Assembly (NCBI RefSeq): GCF_037893015.1
Contig: NC_133660.1
Coordinates: 282,163,067-282,227,066, forward strand
DNA from: Macrotis lagotis
Lineage: Eukaryota > Chordata > Mammalia > Peramelemorphia > Peramelidae
Length of the DNA: 64,000 bases
Direction of reading: 5' to 3'
Made by a program: the position numbers and the translations under genes. This document shows, in pieces, positions 1 to 8,500 of the stretch; the first letter of the stretch is position 1, and each line of letters starts with the position of its first letter. The notes under the pieces are model-generated. The model worked only from the letters and a program-made list of their open reading frames with translations, did not search any database and had not been told where the DNA came from.

Positions 1-1756
1 GCACTGGCCCGATCAGGTGTCCTGGGGGGTGCCCGGGGGTCAGCGGGGCCGGGGCTGCAGCCCCTGCCGGCCCCGGGGGGCACCCACCTGCCCCCTGCCT
101 GCCCCGGGGGGCGCCCACCTGCCCCCTGCCGGCCCCGGGGGGCACCCACCTGCCCCCTGCCGGCCCCGGGGGGCACCCACCTGCCCCCTGCCGGCCCCGG
201 GGGTGGCGCCCACCTGCCCCCTGCCGGCCCCGGGGGGCGCCCACCTGCCCCCTGCCTGCCCCGGGGGGCGCCCACCTGCCCCCTGCCGGCCCCGGGGGGC
301 ACCCACCTGTGCGGATGAAGAGGAAAGCCGTGTAGGCCCCAAAGACGGCCGTGTAGGAGAACTGGAAGGCTGCGGGGAGGGGCTCGCGGTCAGCGGCCGC
401 CCCGGGCCCCCTGGGCCCCCGCCCCCCGCCGCCCCCCCGCCGCCCCCCGGGCCTCACCCGCCGCCAGGAAGATGCTGCCCACGCTGCCCTGCCGGAAGCG
501 CAGCTGCTCGATCACGTGGTGGAAGTGGGCTGCGGGGGAAGAGCGACTTGGGGCCTCCGGCCGGCGCCCCCCGCCCCCCGCCCCCCGCGCCCCGCCGCCG
601 GCTCACCCACGCCGAAGAAGAGCGGGCAGGCCAGGACGGCGGGCCCCAGCCCGGTGCAGGGCGCCAGCATGGGCAGCATGCAGGCGCGGAACACCAGCTC
701 CTCCGTCAGCGGCGCGATCACCTGGTTCCGCAGCCAGCGCATGTCCGTCAGGCAGCGGGCCCAGGCCCGGGGGGCTGCGGGGGGCGGGGCGGCTGAGGCG
801 CGGCCCGGCCCCCCCCGGGGCCCCCCGGGACCCCCCGGCCCCCGCCCGGCCCCGCCCCGCCGCGCCCCCGCCCCGCCCCCACTCACTCAGGGCCGCCCGC
901 AGCCCGCCGGCCGGGTCCCAGGGCCAGTCCATGCCGAGCTGCATCAGGGGGCCCAGGAACAGGATCTGGGGGCGCAGAGGGGGCTCAGCGGGGGAGGGGC
1001 CCGGCCGCCCCCCGCCCCGCCCCGGCCCCGCCCCGGCCCCCCGGACGCACCATGGTCAGCAGCAGCGGCAGCAGCGCGGCGGGGAGCACGCCCTCCAGCC
1101 GGACGCCCAGCAGGGTGAGCAGGGGTGTGCCTGGCTGAGCCCCGAGAACAAGGGGCGTCAGGGCCGGGGGGGGGGGGGGGGGGGGGGCGGGGCGGCCCTC
1201 GGCCCCGCCCCGCCAGCCCGGCCCTCGGCCCCGCCCCCGGCCGGCCCCGCCCCGCCAGCCCGGCCCCGCCCCTGCAGGTCCGCCCCGCCCCGCCCCCGGC
1301 CGGCCCCGCCCCGCCCCGCACCTGCAGGCCCGTGAGCTCCCGCCACAGCAGCAGGCAGAGCGGGGCGAGGCCGGACACCACGAGCACGCTGGTGAACCTG
1401 CGCTTGATGACGGCCGGGTGGTCCCTGCGGGGGGGGAGGGGGCGGGGCCGGCCGCGTCACTTCCGGCCCCGCCCCGGAAGGCCCGCCCGCCGCCGCCGGG
1501 GCTCCGGAAGCCCGGGCCGCGGCCCCGCCCCGCCCGCGCCGGGCCCGCCCCCCGCGCCGCACCTGGGCAGCTCGCTCTTCCACACGTAGAGGCTGCCCAC
1601 GTAGGAGCAGGCCAGGCTGAGGCAGGAGCACAGCGCCACCCAGCAGCACGGGCCGCAGCCCGCGGCCCCCAGCGCCGCCGCCGCCGCCGCCTCGGGCTCC
1701 GCCTCCGGCCCGGCCCCCGCCGGCAGCCGCGGCCCGGCGCCGCCCGGCGCCGCCAT
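1..1756 (-). CDS. RCE1: RCE1, CAAX prenyl protease 2 (3' end cut by window)
   Basis: An ER-membrane glutamate-type endopeptidase that removes the last three residues of prenylated CAAX proteins such as Ras. The coding exons on the minus strand are 1756-1563, 1424-1322, 1134-1051, 965-887, 774-607, 529-458, 369-307 and 21-1 (continuing outside). Every junction has AG/GT borders and the phases agree, giving about 261 residues. The start at 1756 has G at -3 and +4. Recognisable blocks are [15 protein letters not shown] (residues 51-65), the catalytic TEELVFR motif (about 177-183, with the Glu pair), and FFGVAHFHH (about 206-214, metal/catalytic-type histidines). The third His block (CHSF in relatives) lies beyond the edge. 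Several hydrophobic membrane segments are visible. Introns are 77-285 bp. The Ala-rich N-terminus (residues about 20-32) differs from what I recall of the human protein. Recognition rests on strong similarity to remembered human RCE1. Confidence 0.96.
61..309 (-). repeat. 31-bp minisatellite in RCE1 intron 7, 8 units
   Basis: Eight tandem units, mostly 31 bp (one of 33 bp at 184-216), fill nearly all of intron 7. On the coding strand each unit begins CAGGTGGGTGCCCC, which is the exon 7 end plus its 5' splice site. The first unit (279-309) includes the genuine donor, GT at 306-305. The units alternate between GGGTGCC and GGGCGCC and between GCCGGC and GCAGGC variants. Confidence 0.93.
1166..1187. 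repeat. G22 homopolymer in RCE1 intron 2
   Basis: A run of 22 G on the plus strand reads as poly-C on the coding strand. It starts about 30 nt upstream of the exon 3 acceptor (AG at 1136-1135), so it may serve as an unusual polypyrimidine tract. The rest of intron 2 (1195-1320) is made of imperfect ccgccccgcc/ccggccgg duplications. Confidence 0.9.
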
Positions 1757-2040
1757 CGCGCTCTGCGCCCGGAGCCGCGGGAGTCCGGCGCGGCGCGCCC
1801 CGATGACGCGCACCCGGCGCCCGCCGCGGCGGCTCCAGCAGGGCCCCCGGGACGCGCCGCGCGGCGTCAGCGCGTCGCCCGGAGCCGCGCCCCCCGCGCC
1901 CCCCGGGCCCCGCCTCGGCCCCGCCCGGGCCCCGCCCCCCGGCCGCGCGCCCGCCCGGCCCCGCCCCGCCGCGCCCGCGCCCGCGCCCGGCCGCGCGCCC
2001 GGCCCCGCCGGCGGCCACGCGCCCGGCCGGGGGCGCCCCT
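1757..2040 (-). promoter_or_regulatory. Probable RCE1 promoter and 5' UTR
   Basis: This is TATA-less, CpG-dense sequence directly upstream of the RCE1 start codon. It lies only about 735 bp from the upstream gene's stop codon. Repeated GC boxes (ccgcccc, gcccgccc) are present. Its role is inferred from position. Confidence 0.5.
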
Positions 2041-2373
2041 CGGCGGCCGCGCGCCCCGCCCGCCCCGGCCCCGGGCCCGGCCTCGGACTCGGACTCGGAG
2101 CTGGAGGCGGAGCCGCGCGCCGCCGCCTACCTGGCGCCGCCGCCCTCGCCGCCGCCCAGCCCCGCCTCCCTGCGGCTGCGCCCGCTGCGCTCCGCCGCCC
2201 CGTCGCCGCCGCCGCCGCCCTCGCGCCCCCAGTTCAGCGTGCACCGCCTGCTGCCGCCCCCCGCCGCCCGCGCCCCCTCGCCCCCCGGCGCCCCGCCCGC
2301 GCCCGCCTTCCTGTGGCCCCGCCTGCGCGTGCCCCGGCCGCGCTCCCCCACCTCGGACCGGCGCAGCGACTGA
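2041..2373 (+). other. Plus-strand stretch with coding-like codon periodicity, ending in TGA
   Basis: Read in the frame that ends at TGA 2371-2373, this stretch has about 100 codons in which essentially every A or T sits at codon position 1 or 2 and none at position 3 from about 2041 on. The conceptual peptide has an acidic Ser/Asp cluster ([11 protein letters not shown]) followed by Pro-rich sequence and ends RSPTSDRRSD. There is no in-frame ATG back to a TGA at 1804. If real it would be a terminal exon of an unrecognised gene antisense to the TOP6BL-RCE1 interval. It could also be the remains of a coding sequence, or a composition effect. I do not recognise the protein. Confidence 0.35.
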
Positions 2374-2379
2374 GGGGCC

Positions 2380-2520
2380 GCGGCCGGGGCGGGGCGGGGC
2401 GGGGCGGGGCGGGGGGCGCCTCACTGGGGGGGGCGGGGCGGGGCGGGGGGCGCCTCACTGGGGGGCGGGGCGGGGCGGGGCGGGGGGCGCCTCACTGGGG
2501 GGGGCGGGGCGGGGCGCGGG
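2380..2520. repeat. GC-box minisatellite overlapping the TOP6BL stop codon
   Basis: Runs of ggggc are punctuated by three copies of gcgcctcactgggg, with tca at 2421, 2455 and 2492. The last copy supplies the TOP6BL stop codon (TGA on the minus strand, 2494-2492). The unit spacing is 34 and 37 bp. Confidence 0.85.
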
Positions 2521-2587
2521 GCGCGGGGCCGGCCGGGCCGCCCAGCCACTCGGACAGGTTGGACACCTCCTGCAGCCACAGCGCGTC
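2492..2587 (-). CDS. TOP6BL: TOP6BL last coding exon, REC114-binding C-terminus
   Basis: The acceptor is ctcccgcAG at 2589-2588. The exon encodes [15 protein letters not shown] and then a low-complexity Gly/Pro/Ala/Arg tail to TGA. The Trp-rich amphipathic helix is the conserved peptide known to bind REC114. The 14-residue tail after it comes from the GC-box repeat. Confidence 0.92.
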   Translation of the reverse strand, partial: DALWLQEVSNLSEWLGGPAGPAPRAPPRPPQ

Positions 2588-5500
2588 CTGCGGGAGACGG
2601 AGGGAGAAGGCCGGCTTGGGGGGGCTCCAGGGGCCCCCCGCAGCCGGGGCCCCCCGCCACCCCCCCCCCGCAGCCGGGGCCCCCCGCCACCCCCCCCGCA
2701 GCCGGGGCCCCCCGCCACCCCCCGCAGCCGGGGCCCCGCTACCTCCTGCGCGCAGCTGGGGGCCTCTCCCCGCCTCCTCTTGGGCCTCGGACCCCGGCCC
2801 GGACAGCCGAGCTCTGGAAGACACCCCGACCGCGCTGGCTCCAGGGGCCGGGCCTGGGCCCCAGCATGCGCCCCCGCGCCCCCAGCTGGGGAGCCCGTCA
2901 CCAGGGGGCAGCCCCTCCATCAGGCCGGGGCCACCCCGCCTCGGGGAGCCCCTTGTCCCCCGCCCCGGGCCAGCCCGACCCCCGGTGTCCATCTTCCCCT
3001 CCCGCCGGGGGGCCCGGGGGCGCCGCTGATGGGGGACCCCAGGCTCCGGAGGCAGGGACCCGGCGAACGGACTCCAGACTTCCCGGGCGCGGATGGCCCA
3101 GGCCAGAGACAGCCAGCCCGGTGCCCGCGGGGGAGCCCCCGGCCCGGGGCGCCTCCTCTCTGTAGCCCATGCCCTCCGGACAGCACCGGTGCCAAGCCCA
3201 CCCGGCCCAGGACGGCCGCGGTCCCGCCGCGTCCGTGTCCACGCGTGTCCTCACCTGGGCGCGGCCGCTCCTCCCCACCTTCCCCCTCCTCGGGGCCGCT
3301 CGGCTCAGGCAGCCGCTGCTCAGAGTCACAAAGCCCAAGTGAGTGCCGCGGCCCCGGGCCCCACTGCGGCCCTGGCCAGCCCGGCACCCCCGCCTCGCTT
3401 CCCGGGGGGGAGGATCCATCCCTCCCTGCCTGCTGCAGCCCCGGGGGAGTCAGCGGAGGCCGGGGGGCCCACCCGTGAATGGGCACAGACGGGGTGGGCT
3501 CCCGGTTCCTTTCCAACTCCGAAGGAGGGGGCACAAGAGGCAGTGTGTGCCAGGCGAGGGAGTGACCACTGGCCCCCATCTCCTCTCAGACCCGTCCCGG
3601 GGAGAGACAGACCTGCCCCCCCCAGGGCCTGGAGGCCCCCACAGTCCCGAGTCCTTAACGATGGCCTCGCATCAGAAGTTGGTTGCGATTTGGTCAGTGG
3701 AAATGACCTCGAGGCCGCAGCCTGACCCCACTCGGCCGTGGCTGCTGCGTGGCCTCCGCGCTGGACCACCTGCGCCCCCAGCCCTAAGCTCAGCCCTAGA
3801 CTCTGCAGGCCCCGGGCTCAGGCGATGACTCTTCCCAGGCTCCTCTCTTGGGTGGCGAGGGGCTCCGGCTCCATGAGGCCAGACCTCTCTAAGCCCGGGA
3901 AGCTGGGCAGCAGCCACACCAGGGACGCGCCCTCCCCCCACCCCCCAAAACAAGTTTCCTGTCCCAGGCACTGCCAAGAGGCAAAGGGGCTCCCGGACTT
4001 GGACCCGCAGTCTTAAGATGAGGCCACTGGGGGTCACTCTTGTGCTACGAACAAGCCACCTGGGGATGCCCTTCGGTCCCAGACACTGTCTGCCCCAGCA
4101 GGAGGATCCCCTGGCCCCATGGAGCTGGCTGAGGGGCACCCCGCACTTTTCCATCAGCGTCCCCCCAGCTCTGCTTCAGGTGGCCTCACAGCCATACTCA
4201 CTTTCTGTGGGTCACAAGGGGAGTGGTGAAGGAAGCACCGGGGCAGACTCCGCTGGAAGGCCGCCAGCAGCTGCAGCCCGAACTCCTGGGTGTCCGCAGC
4301 CTAGGACCAAAAGGGATACGCTGAGGCCAGGGCCCTTCCGTGGCCAGCAGACCGCAGTGGCCCTTCCGTGGCCAGCAGACCGCAGTGGCCCTGCGCCTCT
4401 CTGCCCCCCCCACACTCCTCTGCAGTTTCACCTTTGGTCTTGGTGGCTCTTCTACCGCTCCTGTCTTCTCCAGGATCCCCCCATCACCCCTCCACTTTTG
4501 GTCACTCCTTCCTGGGGCCGCCCCTGGGGTCTGCGCTCTCTCCCCCCTTTCACCACCGCCTCCAGATCCTTAGCCATGTCACTTCTTGCCCCAAACTAAG
4601 CTCTGCCCCAAGCTCCCCAACCCAGTGGCCTCTTCCCTGGAGTCAGCCTCCCCCACCTTCTCTGACCCTGAGGAGGGTCTTTTCCTCCCAGATCATCCCC
4701 CACCTCCCACTTCTGCATCTCAGCTTCCTTTGCCGGACTGCCGTTTCTAGCCCTCTACCTTGGTGGCTTCATCGGCCCCCTATGCCAATCACCCCCAAAT
4801 TGGCATATCTAGGCCTAGTTTTTTTCCTGATAATAAAAACGAATCTGTATGTGGTGTATTGTGAGTCTGTGTGATACTTGAGACCTATGGCCACAAAGAT
4901 GGGCCAAGTGAGGAGCTGGGTCTGTGTCAGGGACCTGGGCTCCAGCCAAGCTTCCCCAGCCCATGCCCAGCTACCCCACACACACATACTGATCAGCTGT
5001 TTGAGACCCACAGGGGTCCCCGAGATGCCCCAAATGCTGAGGGGCTGTGAAGAGGAGAGGATCCAAGTCAACATGTTTTAAAAAGATTAAAGACTAAAGA
5101 ACTCTCGATTGTGGCACTCAAAGGAATGTTGGGGGACCCCCAAGTGCACCTCCCTCATTTTACAGATGAAGATGCAGAGAGCCCAAGAGGAGGTGACTTA
5201 GCCAACATCCTGCTATGTGTTAGGGAGTGTCCAAGTCGGGACCAGAACCCGAGTCTCCCTCCAAGATGCCGTGGCCACACGGACACTTTTCTGCTAACCT
5301 GAAGCATCTGGAGACAAAGCGCCCGAAAGCTGCCACTGGTGCTGCCCACCACGATGCTGAGGATGGAGCTCACAGCCACTGGGATGGACATCTGCCATTT
5401 CTGTTGGGCCTAAAGAGGATGGGAAATAAGGGAAGAGAGCAGTTGGCATTAAGACCCCCCCCCCATCTTGGTGCTTCTGTTGAGGGCCTTACATCAGGCA

Positions 5501-8500
5501 GAAGAGCTGAAAAGAAAGGAAAGAAAAAATGGATTCAATGTGAGATATCTAAGGAGACCTGGACATTTCAAGGAATCCTAGGAAAGTGTTCTGTCCTCAA
5601 ATGACAGTCTTGTTGACAAAATAAGGATTGGGGCGATAAAAGACTCAGCTGATATTCAGAAACAAACATTTGTCAGGTTTTGCCACTTTGGGGCTCTTGC
5701 TTGCCCAAAAATATTGATGAAACAAGTGGGGCAATGCCCAAAGGACAGAAAAACCAACAGAGAAGGAAGAAAACTCGGTGGGAGGGGGAGACAAACAGTC
5801 CTGGTGGGGCAGTCACTGGCAGAGGGTGTGTTTGTGTGTGTGGGTCTGTGTCTATGCCTGTCTCTGTGGATGTATGTGGATGCATGTGCACCTGTAGATG
5901 TGGAGGAGTGTGTGTCTGTACAGTGGGTGTGTACTGTGCCCTGTGTACATGAGGCATGCCTGCACTGAGCATGTGGGGGGGCGGGTACAGGCGGGCGTGC
6001 ACGTGTACCCAGGGCGCCACATCATCTGCCCCGACCTCTGAGGCTGGGCTAACTCTGCTCTTGTCCAACTTCTCCAGCCCAGGGGCGCTGCAGATGAGAC
6101 TGGAGTGAAGGGGGGGAGGGAGGAAAGGAAAGTTCAAGGAGAGAGGGGGGGTGGGGGCCAGTTCCCAGTTAGGAGCCCCCCATCGCCCAGCCAGAGGTGA
6201 GGGGAAGGAGAGATGGGGCCAAGGAGGCATTCCTTCTCTACCTTGTCCAGCTGGTGGTGCTGCCCCAAGGCCTGCTCCACGGCCATCCGGACGGCACCCT
6301 GGACCAGGCTGCGGCTCTTCAGCAGGATGCTGTTGAGGCGTGTTAGAAGTGAAGACCGCAGCCCTACAGGGAAAGAGATCAGTGACCCGGGCTCCGGTTG
6401 AGTCATTCATTCATTTATTCGAGAAACATTTGGAAAGTTTTCCTCATGTCTTCGGTTTCGATACCAATCAGTCCCCACCAAACGCTTCCTTGGAGCAAAG
6501 GAAAGCAGTCAAGTAAAACCACCCAACCCAGAAAGGCAGCCTGACGGTAGATGCAGCACTCCGTGGCCATAGCCCCCACCCTTCAACTCTCCATGACCCT
6601 ATAGCAGCATCCAGAGGAGCTCGGCTTCAGCTCTGAGACTCTCCTGCCCTGCACGTCAGCTTCCTGCTTCTGCTCCTTCTCTCCTCAGGTCCGACAAGCC
6701 CTCCCCCACTCCTCACAGCCCACCATCCTTGGTTGATCTTAGAGTCCTAACCCCCATCCCGTCCCATGCCAAGGGTGTTCAGCCAATCTTTGACTAATGA
6801 AAGTGCCTTTTATCTCCAATCCTTTGGGAAAGGAAAGGAACCAATATTTATTTTGCATTTCCTAATCTTATCAAATTGACCCTCACAACAAGTGAGGGCA
6901 GGTACTATGATTAGCCCCATTTTAAAATAGTGAAAAAGGTAGTTTAATGACTTTCCAGATTTGAATTCAGATCTTCCTTCCTAGGGAAGGTGGGTGATGT
7001 GGTGGATAGAGCACAGGACTATTCAAATCGGCTTCAGACACTTCCTAGCTATGGGACTCTGGGCAAGGCACTTCACCCTTTTAGCTTCAGTTTCCTCATC
7101 TGTAAAATGAGCTGGAGGAGGAAATGGCAAACTGCTCCAGTATCTCTGCCAAGAAAACCCTGCTGGGGTCACTTCACCCTGATTGCCCCTCATCCAGGGC
7201 CATCTCCAGTCATCTGCCACTGAGCCCAGATGACTGAAGGAGAAAATGAGGCTGGAACTTAGCACAGCCCCACCCCCATGGCATCATCTCCCTGGTGTCC
7301 TGATCTTGAGAATGAAGGACATTTTTATTCATAGCAGCGGCTGGTTCCAGACCTCTCAGTCCAAGGATGCCAAAGACAGCTTAGAAGTCAACAAGAAAGA
7401 TCTGTCACACCAGGGTAAAAGTGGGGCACAGACCAGCACCGGCAGTGCTGGTGCATTCCGGCCCCAGCAGCAGACCTTGGAAGGCACTGAATCAACAGCA
7501 GCAGCGGCTGCTTCCAGAGCTCTTAGCTCACAGACGGTTAAGGGGGTCAGAAGGAGATTGTCAGGGTCTCTTTGCTAACCCTCGCTTTGCCCAGACTTGG
7601 ATCTGGTTCAGAGTCCTAGGTCACAGGAGCAGTAGCACACCTGGGCTTGCTGTTGTAGGGGAGCAGGGACCCTCCTCCCAGTTCCAGGGCAGAAAACAGG
7701 GTTTGACCAGAGCACAGACTGGGAGAGTAGTAAATGCACCTCATGTGCAGGTCCTTAGAAGTATCTCTGAAAACAACTACCCCCAAATCCTAGAAGCTTG
7801 GGACAAGGAGCCCTCCATCCTAGAAGCAGAGCCCTACCTTGCCAAGAGTTAAAATAAGTCATAGGCTGGAAAAATGAGCTAACAGAAAAAACTCTGACCA
7901 TAGAAAGTTACTACGGGGGCAAGGAAGATCAAAGCACACACTCAGAAGATAACAGTCAAAGCTCCAAAGCCACTATGAAAAATATGAATTGATTTCAAAC
8001 CCCGGGGGGGGGGGGATGGGAAGAGAAATATGAGTGATGTAAGAAAATCATGAAAAATGAGTCAACAGCTTGGTAAAGGAGATAGAAAAAAAAATACTGA
8101 AGAAAATATCACCAGACTTAGGCCAAATGATAGAAGAGATTTTTAAAAAGTCCTAAAAAATTCACTGCAGAAAATAATGCCTTAAAATTTAGAATTGAAC
8201 AAATGGAAGCTAATGACTTTATGAGAAATCAAGAAATAATAAAACAAAATTAAAAGAATGAAAAACTAGAAAACATGAAATATCTTATTGGGGGGGAAAT
8301 GACATGGAAAATAGATCCAGGAGAGATAATTTTAAAATTATTAGATCACCTGAAATCCATGATTAAAAAAAAATAGAACCTAGACACCACCTTTCAAGAA
8401 ATTATCAAAGAAAAGTGCACGTATTTTCTAAAATGAGGGTAAAATAAAAATTTAAAAAATCCACAGATCACCTCCTGAAAAAGATCCCAAAATGAAAACT

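Larger units (their letters stand above)
1..3450. promoter_or_regulatory. CpG island covering RCE1 and the 3' end of TOP6BL
   Basis: The sequence is extremely rich in G+C and CpG, with runs such as ccgccccgcc and ggggcggggc (GC-box, Sp1-type) throughout. It spans all visible RCE1 exons, the RCE1 start and the last three TOP6BL exons, then fades after about 3.4 kb. No TATA box is seen upstream of the RCE1 ATG, as expected for a housekeeping CpG-island promoter. The exact transcription start cannot be read from sequence. Confidence 0.85.

Noticed and set aside
61..309. CRISPR-like array
   Set aside because: The units are contiguous with no spacers, GC-rich, and lie within a mammalian intron.
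17..3478. Long plus- and minus-strand ORFs of Pro/Arg/Gly/Ala through the CpG island
   Set aside because: Stop codons are rare at this GC content. Apart from the RCE1 and TOP6BL exons and the periodic stretch at 2041-2373, the frames show no codon bias or splice logic.
4339..4600. Plus-strand ORFs around the 28-bp duplication
   Set aside because: They are shadows of intron sequence, with no start context or conserved composition.
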